DNA of 64,000 nucleotides from Caldatribacterium sp051549785 (GCF_051549785.1 NZ_CP189974.1:1178001-1242000); one strand, 5' to 3'. Positions 51,020 to 58,930 are shown, counted from the stretch's first letter. Numbers and translations: made by a program. Notes: generated from the sequence alone by a model not told the origin.

Positions 51020-51048
51020 ATGACGCCCCGGTGCGCTTCTGGTAGAAT
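51020..51048 (+). promoter_or_regulatory. Promoter for the WD40 protein gene
   Basis: Extended -10 TGGTAGAAT (51040-51048), with a partial -35 (ATGACG) 17 bases upstream. Part of the dispersed repeat may supply the -35. Confidence 0.45.
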
Positions 51049-51078
51049 GAGCCAAACACATCGTGAGGAGGGGAGAGT

Positions 51079-52035
51079 ATGGTGTCCCGAAAGGACGGCG
51101 CGGTTCTACTGCTTTTTCTGTTCCTCGTGGCTGTAACCGGTGGAGCCGGCGCAAAGGCGCCGGTCGCTCAGGTCGATGTGGGGTACGTCAAGGGGCTTGG
51201 GTTTACCTCAGGAGGTGAGCTTGCGGTGGGTGTGGTACTCGGCGTGCGCTTCTTTGAGGTTCCCACCCTCAGGGAGGTGCGTTCCATCCGGGCGCAAACC
51301 GGTTTCGTGAACTGCATGGCCCTTTCTCCTAATGGGGCGCTTCTTGCCCTGGGGTCGGAGAAGAACGTGGAGCTCTGGAATGTGGCAACGGGGGAGCTCC
51401 TTCGGGTGCTCGGGGGACACACAAACTGGGTGCGGTCTGTGGCCTTTACTCCTGACGGAGCATTTCTGGCCTCGGGTTCTGACGATACCACAGTGCGGCT
51501 CTGGGATGTGGGCACGGGGAATCTCGTGAGGACCCTTGAAGGCCACAGTAGCTGGGTGGTAGCTCTGGACTTTACCCCTGATGGGAAGTTTCTCCTTTCC
51601 GGCAGCCTCGATACAACGGCGGTGCTCTGGGACTGGACGCAAGGGAACCCGGTGTTTGTTTTCTCTAACGATGCCAGAGTAACGGCGGCGGCCTTTGCAC
51701 CGGATGGAGAGTATTTTGCGACAGGGCTTGATGACGGGTCGCTGTGGCTCTGGGAAACCGGAGTTGCAGGTTCCTTAAGGATTCTTGAAAGTCACCGTGA
51801 CTGGGTGACGTCAATAGCCTTTTCTCCTGATGGAGTGGCCCTTGCTTCAGGCTCACGGGATGGCCAGCTGCAGCTGCAGGCGCTTCAGGGGGAGGGGGTG
51901 GTGAGTCTCTCAGGCCGTTCCGGTGCGGTCACGGCGGTGTGCTTCTCCCCTGGTGGGGAGTTCCTGGCCTCCGGTGCCGAGGACGGCACGGTGCTTCTGT
52001 ATAGTATTCCCGATGGGGGATGGCTGAAGCCTTAG
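51079..52035 (+). CDS. Exported WD40 beta-propeller protein
   Basis: 318 residues. A signal peptide (L-L-L-F-L-F-L-V-A-V-T-G-G-A-G-A) is followed by seven WD40-type repeats of about 40 residues, enough for one seven-bladed propeller. The best blades show W-V-R-S-V-A-F-T-P-D-G and S-D-D-T-T-V-R-L-W-D; blades 1, 6 and 7 are degenerate. WD40 propellers are protein-docking platforms. An exported single-propeller protein would act in the cell envelope; its partner is unknown. SD GAGGAGGGGAG before the ATG. It is alone between a repeat patch and a pseudogene. Confidence 0.85.
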   Translation: MVSRKDGAVLLLFLFLVAVTGGAGAKAPVAQVDVGYVKGLGFTSGGELAVGVVLGVRFFEVPTLREVRSIRAQTGFVNCMALSPNGALLALGSEKNVELWNVATGELLRVLGGHTNWVRSVAFTPDGAFLASGSDDTTVRLWDVGTGNLVRTLEGHSSWVVALDFTPDGKFLLSGSLDTTAVLWDWTQGNPVFVFSNDARVTAAAFAPDGEYFATGLDDGSLWLWETGVAGSLRILESHRDWVTSIAFSPDGVALASGSRDGQLQLQALQGEGVVSLSGRSGAVTAVCFSPGGEFLASGAEDGTVLLYSIPDGGWLKP

Positions 52036-52146
52036 AGGATCCCTGTAGAGTTCCGGCGGAAGGTGCTCGTTGCCTCTTGGGTGCTATGCTACGGTGTGTT
52101 GATGGTGGCCTGGGCCTTGAGTGCCGAAGAATCCTCACGTAGTTTC

Positions 52147-52530
52147 TACTCCACGAGGCTTTTCTCAAGCTCGAAAGCCCGACTGAGGAGGTCCTTACGT
52201 TCCCTCACCGCGCCAGGAACGTTGCGTCCATTGCCACTCACAATCCCCACAACCTCTACGTTCAAAGCCTCCCGGGGGAACCTTGCCAGAGACTCCATCG
52301 CCTTGGGATTGTTTCCTCCACCCTGAGAGTACGCAAGGACGGCTCTTTTCCCCCGGGGGAGGGTACATTCGAGATTAGGGCCGAAGAGCGCAAAGAGCCG
52401 GTCCAGGAAGAGCTTGGTCTGCGCGGTCAGGTAATACAGAGCCGTCGGCTTCTTTCAGGACTTCATAAAGAAGGGTTATGTCGTCTTCCTGTCGGTACCT
52501 CTTTGAAGAGCTTGTAGGGTAGAATCACGA
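52147..52530 (-). pseudogene. Decayed flavodoxin-like NAD(P)H-dependent FMN reductase
   Basis: Reading the minus strand gives a family C-terminus: Y-Y-L-T-A-Q-T-K-L-F-L-D-R, then R-G-K-R-A-V-L-A-Y-S-Q-G-G-G, then E-V-V-G-I-V-S-G-N-G and a normal stop. Just upstream E-D-D-I-T-L-L-Y-E-V-L-K-E-A-D-G continues in another frame: the usual G-(I/V)-x-x-G-S-P loop is missing and the frame changes near 52440. The N-terminal FMN-binding segment cannot be found. Frameshift plus deletion therefore inactivated the gene. Confidence 0.7.
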
Positions 52531-52622
52531 CGTATTCTTTCCAAAATCGGATAGTCTGGGTGAGTCTTGGGTAACGAATGAGCATAAGGGCCAGAACGAT
52601 GAAAAGGACTGGAGGATAGTCA

Positions 52623-52631
52623 TGGTAGAAT
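52623..52631 (+). promoter_or_regulatory. Extended -10 promoter for uronate isomerase
   Basis: TGGTAGAAT, 36 bases before the TTG start. Confidence 0.45.
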
Positions 52632-52667
52632 GTCCTCCAGAAAGTCCTGAAAGGAGGTCTCGCTCTT

Positions 52668-54119
52668 TTGGCTGATAGAGATTTCCTGGGACTGGAGTGG
52701 TTGCTCACCACGAAAGAGGCCGTATGGCTCTACCGGGAGGTTGCCTTGCCTTTTCGGAAGACTTGTGGCATTGTCGATGTCCACACCCATCTGAGCCTCC
52801 AGCAGATTTGTGAGAACCGGTCTTTGGTGAACATCTGGAAAGCAGAGGTGGTGGATGAGCGCTACGGGAATCGTGACCACTACCTGCTGCAGCTTGCAGC
52901 GAAGTTCCCACCTTTCTCTCATGACCTGGCCTACGACCTTGCTCTCTCCGATTTTGAGAAGTGGATGGTCCTGGGGAGAGTCTTTCCCTATCTCGAGGGG
53001 AACCATGTGCACCAGTGGTTGCACCTTGACCTCAGGAGAGTTTTTGGCCTTGAGGAGCGCCTTGGTCCGGATACGGCAGAGCATATCTTCAGGGTAACGG
53101 AAGAAGCTCTGCAGCGAGAGGAGATGCTTCCGCAGGAACTCCTCCGGCGAATGGGTGGCAGGCTCTTGTGCACCACCGACGACCCTGCCGATGACCTCGT
53201 GTACCACAGAATGGCGAAGGAGATTATTCCCGATGTAATCTTTCTCCCCACTTTTCGTCCCGATGTATACTGCAACATTTTCGACAGGAAGTGGAAGGAA
53301 AACGTTGAGCGACTCTGTGCACTCACTGGTGAGGATACCACCCTCCAGGGTCTTGTGGAGGCCCTGCGCAAACGCCACGCGTATTTTGCCTCTCTGGGGG
53401 CCCGTGCGAGCGACCATGGGCTTCTTGAGCCCTTTGGGCTTGAGGTGGAGGAAAAGAGGGTGGAGGAAATCTTCATCCGGGCGTATGAGAAGGGCGAACG
53501 CTTTGCCCCTCGCTCTCCGGAGGTGCGGGACTTCATCTCCTATATGATGCACCGCTTCTGCGAAATGAACCGGGAACACCGCATGGTGACTCAGATTCAC
53601 TATGGAGTACTCAGGAACGCCAATGATTACCTCTACGCCCGGTGGGGGAGTGACACCGGAGGCGATGTGACGCTTGATGGTGTCAAGGTTGTGGAAAACC
53701 TCCGGCCCCTCCTTTCCCGGTTTTTCAGCGGGAAAAGCAAGGACGAGTCTCCCCTTGTGCTCTACGCCATGAACCACGAGTGTCTCCACGTGAACATCGC
53801 TTTAGAGCGGGCTTTCCCCGGGGTGCACACGGGTTTCCCCTGGTGGTTCAACGATGCTCCTCACCTCATTGAACAGGCCCTCCTGGAAGTGGCGAATTCC
53901 TCGCTTCTTACCTCCATGGGAGGGCCGGTGGCCGATGGGCGAAAGATTCTCTCGGAAGGAAGCAGGTTCGAGGTCTTTGACCGGATGATTTGTCGGGTGG
54001 TGGGGAAGCTCCTCGCCGAGGGCCAGATTTCCCGCCAGGGTGCTGTGTTCCTCGTGGAATCCCTCATGTACCGCAACTCGGTCCGGATTTTTGGCCTGGA
54101 AGAGATGCTTTCGCAGTAG
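52668..54119 (+). CDS. uxaC: Glucuronate/galacturonate isomerase
   Basis: 483 residues of the amidohydrolase superfamily. Metal site V-D-V-H-T-H-L-S near residue 36, W-K-A-E-V-V-D-E-R-Y-G, the C-T-T-D-D-P-A-D-D-L segment typical of UxaC near 165, H-Y-G-V-L-R-N near 305, and W-W-F-N-D near 385. It interconverts uronates and their keto forms (glucuronate-fructuronate, galacturonate-tagaturonate), the first step of pectin or glucuronoxylan sugar use. TTG start chosen because AAGGAGGT lies 9 bases upstream. No other uronate gene is nearby, which is unusual. Confidence 0.93.
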   Translation: MADRDFLGLEWLLTTKEAVWLYREVALPFRKTCGIVDVHTHLSLQQICENRSLVNIWKAEVVDERYGNRDHYLLQLAAKFPPFSHDLAYDLALSDFEKWMVLGRVFPYLEGNHVHQWLHLDLRRVFGLEERLGPDTAEHIFRVTEEALQREEMLPQELLRRMGGRLLCTTDDPADDLVYHRMAKEIIPDVIFLPTFRPDVYCNIFDRKWKENVERLCALTGEDTTLQGLVEALRKRHAYFASLGARASDHGLLEPFGLEVEEKRVEEIFIRAYEKGERFAPRSPEVRDFISYMMHRFCEMNREHRMVTQIHYGVLRNANDYLYARWGSDTGGDVTLDGVKVVENLRPLLSRFFSGKSKDESPLVLYAMNHECLHVNIALERAFPGVHTGFPWWFNDAPHLIEQALLEVANSSLLTSMGGPVADGRKILSEGSRFEVFDRMICRVVGKLLAEGQISRQGAVFLVESLMYRNSVRIFGLEEMLSQ

Positions 54120-54367
54120 CCTTGGGCTTTTTTGGGGGAATGCCCGGCCTGTTTTCTTCTTTCTCTGCCGGGGTAGTAGAAGAGGGATGCCCGGGCGTTG
54201 CCGTGAACACTTGCGGCAAGGTTATCCCTAAGCTCGGCAAGGTGAACACGGAGGGGCTCCGGTACATCTTCAAGGAGGTTTTCTGATGGCGTTGTTGTCA
54301 AACTGCTGTCAAAGCGGGGCTCCTCGGGGTGAGCAGGTAGCCAAAAGGCCTGGTTTCAGGGAGTTTC
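54120..54367. other. Region with a short gene remnant
   Basis: An open plus-strand frame ends at 54286 with C-P-G-V-A-V-N-T-C-G-K-V-I-P-K-L-G-K-V-N. It looks protein-like but has no complete start region outside uxaC. Probably the tail of a lost gene. I could not assign a family. Confidence 0.3.
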
Positions 54368-54444
54368 TGGTAGGCCGTGCAGGACTTGAACCTGCAACCC
54401 ACTGATTAAGAGTCAGTTGCTCTGCCAAATTGAGCTAACGGCCC
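54368..54444 (-). tRNA. tRNA-Lys (anticodon CTT)
   Basis: 77-base cloverleaf on the minus strand. Acceptor GGGCCGT/ACGGCCT, with G1-U72 wobble, and encoded CCA. Anticodon loop CTCTTAA in stem ACTGA/TCAGT. T loop GTTCAAGTC. Confidence 0.96.
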
Positions 54445-54458
54445 ACCAGGCAAGGTAG

Positions 54459-54487
54459 AATATACTATGAGGAGTACGAAGTGTCAA
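54459..54487 (-). promoter_or_regulatory. Promoter for tRNA-Lys
   Basis: On the minus strand TTGACA and TATATT are 17 bases apart, ending 14 bases before the tRNA. Confidence 0.75.
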
Positions 54488-54528
54488 GGGGTTTTCGAAA
54501 AGCCCGGTGGAAATCACCAGCTCTTTTC

Positions 54529-54537
54529 TGGTATAAT
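54529..54537 (+). promoter_or_regulatory. Extended -10 promoter for the thi4-thiC unit
   Basis: TGGTATAAT, about 20 bases upstream of the riboswitch; no clear -35. Confidence 0.6.
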
Positions 54538-54552
54538 GCTCTCAAAGTGCAT

Positions 54553-54652
54553 ACGGAACCGGGGGAGCTCCATAACGCGGGGCTGAGAGGAGAGCGCAAG
54601 CTCTCGACCCTTTGAACCTGATCTGGGTAATGCCAGCGGAGGGAGTTGGTGA
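54553..54652 (+). promoter_or_regulatory. TPP riboswitch (THI element)
   Basis: Canonical aptamer pieces in order: GGGGGAGCTCC, GGGCTGAGAGG, a variable P3a hairpin (GAGAGC/GCTCTC), then ACCCTTTGAACCTGAT, CTGGGTAATGCCAGCGGAGGGA. It binds thiamine pyrophosphate and switches off the thi4-thiC genes below, through the terminator just downstream. Confidence 0.96.
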
Positions 54653-54658
54653 GTTTTG

Positions 54659-54691
54659 AGCCACTTGCCGACCTGGCAGGTGGCTTTTTTT
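54659..54691 (+). terminator. Regulated terminator of the TPP riboswitch
   Basis: An 11-base stem (AGCCACTTGCC with GGCAGGTGGCT) with a 5-base loop is followed by seven Ts, between aptamer and coding start. Transcription attenuation when TPP is bound is the likely mode. Confidence 0.9.
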
Positions 54692-54718
54692 ATCCCGGGC
54701 TTTCTGGAGGTGGTTGCT

Positions 54719-55513
54719 GTGAGAGCGTTCTCGAATCCTGTTCCTGATGAGAAGGTGAGTAGAATCATTCTGAAACACTATTTCCAGGACCTCATCGAGG
54801 CGGTGAACTCTGACGTCGTTGTGGTTGGTGCCGGTCCTTCGGGTCTTGTCTGTGCTTTTACCCTGGCCGATGAGGGATACCGGGTGACAGTGCTTGACCG
54901 CAGACTCGCCCCCGGAGGCGGCATATGGGGCGGTGCCATGGGTTGCAACAAAGTTGTTCTTCAGAAGGATGTTGTAGGAATTCTCAAGGAAGCCGAGATT
55001 CCCTTTGAGGAAGACGAAAATGCCCTTGTGGTTTCTGCACCGCTTTTTGCCAGCAAACTCATCGCTCGGGCTTCTGCCCATCCCCGAGTGAAGCTCTTGA
55101 ACCTCATGACTGCCGTTGACCTCCATGTGACGGGAGAGCGCGTCACAGGGGTGGTGGTGAACCAGAGTGCCATCGAAATGGAAGGACTCCATGTGGACCC
55201 CATGGTCCTTAGGGCTTTAGCCGTCCTCGATGCCACGGGGCACGAGGCGGTGCTCGTTACCCTCTACAGTCGACGCACGGGCCTGAGCCTTGTCAGGGAG
55301 TCCTTTATGAACGCAGAAAAGGGTGAAGAAGACGTTGTGGCGAACACCCGCATGGTCGCTCCAGGCCTTTTCGTGGCAGGTATGGCGGCAAACAACGTGG
55401 CAGGAGGGTACCGTATGGGACCGATTTTTGGAGGGATGCTCCTTTCGGGCAAAAAAGCCGCCCGCCTCATCGATGAGTACCTGAGGGGGATGAGAGAGGA
55501 GGTGTCGAAATGA
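54719..55513 (+). CDS. thi4: Thi4-family thiazole synthase, sulfide-dependent (His) type
   Basis: 264 residues. FAD/NAD-binding V-G-A-G-P-S-G near residue 37, D-R-R-L-A-P-G-G-G-I-W-G-G-A, and M-G-P-I-F-G-G-M-L-L-S-G-K-K at the end. The position of the suicidal sulfur-donor cysteine of yeast Thi4 is histidine here (His158 in G-L-H-V-D-P), as in methanogen Thi4, which uses free sulfide catalytically with iron. It makes the thiazole half of thiamine from NAD and glycine. GTG start behind TGGAGGTGG, downstream of the riboswitch terminator. ATGA overlap with thiC. Confidence 0.9.
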   Translation: MRAFSNPVPDEKVSRIILKHYFQDLIEAVNSDVVVVGAGPSGLVCAFTLADEGYRVTVLDRRLAPGGGIWGGAMGCNKVVLQKDVVGILKEAEIPFEEDENALVVSAPLFASKLIARASAHPRVKLLNLMTAVDLHVTGERVTGVVVNQSAIEMEGLHVDPMVLRALAVLDATGHEAVLVTLYSRRTGLSLVRESFMNAEKGEEDVVANTRMVAPGLFVAGMAANNVAGGYRMGPIFGGMLLSGKKAARLIDEYLRGMREEVSK

Positions 55514-56805
55514 CCCAGCTTGAAGCGGCACGTCGGGGAGAGATAACCCCTGAGATGGGGTTTGTGGCCAAAAAAGAAGGGATAGACCCTGAGGTTCTCC
55601 GGAAGCGAATAGCCGAAGGGACTGTGGTGATTCTTGCAAACAACCGCCGTCCTCACCTCAACCCCTGCGGCATTGGCCGGGGCCTGAGGACCAAGGTCAA
55701 TGCCAACATCGGTACTTCCCCCTCCCGTCCCAGTATTGAAGCGGAACTGGAGAAGCTCAGAGTGGCGCTTGAAGCCGGTGCAGACACCGTTATGGACTTA
55801 AGCACCGTTGGGGTTCGGGAGTGCCGGCGCCGTATCCTTTCTGCCTCACCGGTACCGGTTGGGACGGTGCCCGTGTACCAGGTTGCTTCAGAAGCCCAGG
55901 ATGAGCACGGAAGCATTGTAGAGTTTACGGTCTCCGACCTTTTCCGGGTCATTGAGGAGCAGGCTGCAGACGGTGTTGATTTCATGACCGTACACTGTGG
56001 TGTGACCCTGGAGGTGGTGGAGCGCTTGAGGCGGGAAGGGCGGATTGCCGATATCGTGAGCCGGGGCGGGTCCATCTTGGTCGGATGGATGCTCTACCAC
56101 GAAAAGGAAAACCCTCTGTACGCTGAGTACGATCGTCTGCTGGAAATCGCCCGCCGCTTCGACGTCACTCTGAGCCTCGGTGACGGTTTCCGGCCCGGTT
56201 GTCTCTCTGATGCCACCGATCGGGCTCAAATTCAGGAACTCCTCATCCTTGGAGAGCTTGTTGACCGGGCCCGGGAGGCAGGAGTGCAGGTCATGGTTGA
56301 AGGTCCTGGTCATGTGCCCCTTGAAGCCGTGGAGGCTAATGTGCTCCTTGAAAAGCGTCTGTGTCATGGTGCTCCTTTCTATGTTCTGGGGCCCATCGTG
56401 ACCGATGTGGCGCCAGGTTACGACCATATTGCGGCGGCCATAGGAGGGGCGCTGGCGGCATCTTCCGGAGCCGATTTCATCTGTGTCGTTACCCCTGCTG
56501 AGCACCTGGGATTACCCACTGTAGAGGATGTGCGGGAAGGAGTTATTGCCGCCCGTCTTGCGGCTCACGTGGCAGACCTTGTCAAGGGGATTCCTGGAGC
56601 CTGGGAGTGGGACAGGGCAATGAGCGAGGCCCGAAAGGCCCTGGACTGGGAGAAACAGATTGCCCTGGCTCTGGATCCTGTGAAGGCAGAACGATACCGG
56701 AGGGAACGCAACGTGGCCTTTGAAGAAACCTGTTCGATGTGTGGGAGCTTCTGTGCCATGCGTCTTGTGGAGAGGTATCTGGGAAAAACCGGTGTGAGGT
56801 GCTGA
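55510..56805 (+). CDS. thiC: Phosphomethylpyrimidine synthase ThiC
   Basis: 431 residues, the short bacterial/archaeal form. Conserved N-P-C-G-I-G-R-G-L-R-T-K-V-N-A-N-I-G-T-S near the N-terminus, D-L-S-T-V-G, M-V-E-G-P-G-H-V-P, and the C-terminal radical-SAM cluster C-S-M-C-G-S-F-C-A-M (CX2CX4C). It converts aminoimidazole ribotide to HMP-P. Both halves of thiamine are therefore made from this TPP-controlled operon; thiE and thiD are not in the window. Confidence 0.97.
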   Translation: MTQLEAARRGEITPEMGFVAKKEGIDPEVLRKRIAEGTVVILANNRRPHLNPCGIGRGLRTKVNANIGTSPSRPSIEAELEKLRVALEAGADTVMDLSTVGVRECRRRILSASPVPVGTVPVYQVASEAQDEHGSIVEFTVSDLFRVIEEQAADGVDFMTVHCGVTLEVVERLRREGRIADIVSRGGSILVGWMLYHEKENPLYAEYDRLLEIARRFDVTLSLGDGFRPGCLSDATDRAQIQELLILGELVDRAREAGVQVMVEGPGHVPLEAVEANVLLEKRLCHGAPFYVLGPIVTDVAPGYDHIAAAIGGALAASSGADFICVVTPAEHLGLPTVEDVREGVIAARLAAHVADLVKGIPGAWEWDRAMSEARKALDWEKQIALALDPVKAERYRRERNVAFEETCSMCGSFCAMRLVERYLGKTGVRC

Positions 56806-56825
56806 GAGAAGTGTTTTTGGACCTA

Positions 56826-56854
56826 TTGCGTGACGCTTTGAAGGCGAGTAAAAT
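56826..56854 (+). promoter_or_regulatory. Promoter for tRNA-Arg
   Basis: TTGCGT, 17 bases, TAAAAT; ends 9 bases before the tRNA. Confidence 0.6.
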
Positions 56855-56863
56855 TACAATCAA

Positions 56864-56940
<77 letters not shown>

Positions 56941-57056
56941 GGAGGTTCTTTTTCGCTTCTTCCGGGGCTCTCGCCATCTGCTTTTCTCCCGATCTTCCCT
57001 CTCCTTTCCCCCGAGTCCGATGGCCTTAGCGGAGCTCGCTTTCGGGGGTGGGTTCT

Positions 57057-57356
57057 GTGGGTAAAGTCGTCAAGCTCCACCATGCACGGAGCGTTGAAGC
57101 CCTGCTTGAGCTCTTCCTCTTTGAGAAGAAAGCGGAGGGGCGCGCTCCCCGCACTATCCGGGACTACAGGGAACACGTCTTTCGCTCTCTTCCACTGCTT
57201 CCCCAATGCCCTGTGCTCGGAGAGAAGGAAATGGCGCCAGTGAGTCCACCGATGAAGGGACGGGCGCGGAGACGGAATGGGCAAGCCCAGTGGGTGGCAG
57301 ACACTGCAGGATTTGTATCCTCTCGCCTGAGCCTCTTTATTCCAGGTCTTTTCTGA
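57057..57356 (+). pseudogene. Tyrosine recombinase (integrase) N-terminal fragment
   Basis: From a GTG behind GGGGGTGGG, the first ~40 codons look like the SAM-like core-binding domain of phage integrases: A-L-L-E-L-F-L-F-E-K-K-A-E-G-R-A-P-R-T-I then R-D-Y-R-E-H-V. After about codon 50 the frame reads through unrelated Arg/Gly/Pro-rich sequence to a stop. No catalytic R-H-R-Y domain follows on either strand before the next genes. A remnant of an element that used tRNA-Arg is likely. Confidence 0.55.
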
Positions 57357-57520
57357 AGCTTGTCCAGAGTATTCATGGGAGGACAGCTTCTTCCTACGTT
57401 GCCTGCTTACGGATACGCGCCCTGATGCTGCGGCTCTTCCCCAGTTCAACGTGTTTTTCCGGATTGCTTCACCGGGCTACTGGTCCAGGGCCTTTCTCCA
57501 CCATGGCGCGCTACCTGCTG
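57357..57520. other. No recognisable feature
   Basis: Sequence between the integrase remnant and the small minus-strand gene. A plus frame (L-P-Q-F-N-V-F-F-R-I-A-S-P-G-Y-W-S) has faint protein character but no start or stop context. Confidence 0.3.
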
Positions 57521-57694
57521 CTACCGGAAGAATTTCGCCATTGCTTTCCCGGTGGCTTTCCCGAGGGTCCTCCGGAGGATTCTCTTTCCCAGGGCTTTGG
57601 GGCCTCCTTTTGCGGCCTCGACGTTGCCGAGAAACCTTGCAAGCGTATAGAGGAAAGACCGGGTTGCCTTGAGGGAGTTTCTCCTTCGGGTCAC
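57521..57694 (-). CDS. Small basic protein of unknown function
   Basis: 57 residues from a GTG with AGGAGG 8 bases upstream. About 18 Lys or Arg residues. Sequence features: T-R-R-R-N-S-L-K-A-T near the start, L-Y-T-L-A-R-F-L-G-N-V in the middle, and L-G-K-R-I-L-R-R-T-L-G-K-A-T-G-K at the end. It resembles short K/R-rich proteins I have seen in thermophilic anaerobes, but I cannot name a family. A nucleic-acid-binding role is only a guess from charge. Confidence 0.5.
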   Translation of the reverse strand: MTRRRNSLKATRSFLYTLARFLGNVEAAKGGPKALGKRILRRTLGKATGKAMAKFFR

Positions 57695-57840
57695 CTTCCA
57701 CTCCTCCTGGAAGAGAACCAGAACCCTGACCTGAAGGAGAGAGGTGCAGGAAGGCTCTTTGACTTCTCCGGTTGCCCATGGTATCTTCAGGAAGGGTTCC
57801 GTTAGACCTGTGAGAAGGTTTGCATTTCGGAGGGATTCTT

Positions 57841-58191
57841 GTGGAAGAGCGGGAGATCATCGCCTCGGTCCTTCAAGAAGTTCTCGATGCCCTTCCACCT
57901 CCTTTGCGGGAGAGGCTGGAGAACGTGGAGTTTGTTGTCTGGGACGAGGCAGAAAGGGGACTGGGATTTGTCCTTGGGCTCTACCAGGGAGTTCCACTTC
58001 CCAAAAGAGGCCTGGGGTACACCTTTGTGCTCCCGGACCGGATTGTCCTCTACCTGAAGAACATCCGGAGGATAGCGCCCCAGGAGGACGAATTCCGCAG
58101 GAAGGTCAGGGATGTGCTCCTTCACGAGATCGGACACTACTTTGGCTTTGGCGAAGAGGACCTCAGGCGTTTGCTCGGGGAGGGAGGGTAA
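57841..58191 (+). CDS. Zincin-like metallopeptidase-family protein
   Basis: 116 residues from a GTG behind CGGAGGG. The zinc motif H-E-I-G-H-Y-F-G-F-G-E-E-D-L, near residue 97, is the HExxHxxGxxxxD/E form of the minimal bacterial 'possible zinc peptidase' family. An acidic N-terminus and L-G-x-Y-Q-G-V-P-L-P precede I-V-L-Y-L-K-N-I-R-R. Substrate unknown. The stop codon overlaps the start of the HD gene, suggesting co-translation. Confidence 0.85.
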   Translation: MEEREIIASVLQEVLDALPPPLRERLENVEFVVWDEAERGLGFVLGLYQGVPLPKRGLGYTFVLPDRIVLYLKNIRRIAPQEDEFRRKVRDVLLHEIGHYFGFGEEDLRRLLGEGG

Positions 58192-58676
58192 TGTACGAAG
58201 CGTACTGGGAGAGGATTAGGGACATCTTTGCCGAGGACCCCAGGATGGTTACGCATACAGAGCGAGTTTTGGCCTTGGCCCGACACATCGCCTGGGAAAT
58301 GGCAATCCCAGAGAGAGAACAGAGAGTTATCGAACTTTCGGCCCTTTTGCATGACGTAGGGATTGTTGCGGCCCAGAGAAAATACGGTTCTCGAGAGGGA
58401 AAATACCAACACCTCGAGGGTCCTCCCGTAGCCAGGGAAATCCTCGAAGAAATGGGAGAGGAGAGGGAGATAACGGAACGGGTTCTGTTCATCGTCGGGC
58501 ACCACCACGACTTTTCGACCATCGACGGGATGGACTTTCAGATTCTCGTCGAGGCTGACTTTCTCGTGAATGTGGAAGAGGGGGCAGTGAGTCGAAAGGA
58601 TTTCGCTGCCCTGGTGGATCGGGTTTTCGTAACTCCTGTGGGGAAAAGATTGGCCCAGGAGTTCCTTGGTGCGTAG
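58191..58676 (+). CDS. HD-domain phosphohydrolase
   Basis: 161 residues. H-T-E-R-V-L-A-L-A (first His, near residue 22), L-S-A-L-L-H-D-V-G-I-V near 53, G-H-H-H-D near 107, and a late Asp in E-A-D-F-L-V. These are the metal ligands of the HD superfamily. It acts on phosphate esters or nucleotides; the substrate is not evident. ATG overlaps the preceding stop. An extrinsic promoter for the next gene lies just downstream. Confidence 0.88.
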   Translation: MYEAYWERIRDIFAEDPRMVTHTERVLALARHIAWEMAIPEREQRVIELSALLHDVGIVAAQRKYGSREGKYQHLEGPPVAREILEEMGEEREITERVLFIVGHHHDFSTIDGMDFQILVEADFLVNVEEGAVSRKDFAALVDRVFVTPVGKRLAQEFLGA

Positions 58677-58693
58677 AAAAGAAGCCCCCAGTT

Positions 58694-58702
58694 TGTTATA
58701 AT
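58694..58702 (+). promoter_or_regulatory. Extended -10 promoter for ferredoxin
   Basis: TGTTATAAT, 43 bases before the ferredoxin ATG. Confidence 0.5.
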
Positions 58703-58745
58703 GTGTCCTGGTTTTTCGAATTCCGTCCAAGGGAGGCGATGTGCT

Positions 58746-58928
58746 ATGGCTCTCCGAGTCGATGAGGAACTCTGCATTGGTTGCGAACTGTGCGTGCAGA
58801 TTTGCCCCGATGTCTTTGAAATGAATGCCAACGGGAAAAGCGTGGTGAAAGACGGCGCTGACACAAGCGCAAGCTGTGTTGACGAGGCCATTGATTCCTG
58901 TCCCACGAGTGCCATCATCCGGGAGTAA
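58746..58928 (+). CDS. Single-cluster [4Fe-4S] ferredoxin
   Basis: 60 residues, the size of Thermotoga maritima ferredoxin. Cluster ligands are in C-I-G-C-E-L-C near residues 10-16 and the distal C-P of D-S-C-P near 51. The two remaining cysteines (in Q-I-C-P and A-S-C-V) lie where the disulfide forms in that family. It is a low-potential carrier for pyruvate oxidoreductase, hydrogenases and possibly the Hdr/Flx complex. SD GGGAGGCGA before the ATG. Confidence 0.92.
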   Translation: MALRVDEELCIGCELCVQICPDVFEMNANGKSVVKDGADTSASCVDEAIDSCPTSAIIRE

Positions 58929-58930
58929 TT

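Noticed and set aside
50575..51136. Two overlapping plus-strand frames of 124 and 174 codons in the repeat region
   Set aside because: They run through the palindromic repeats, have no SD and no protein-like pattern.
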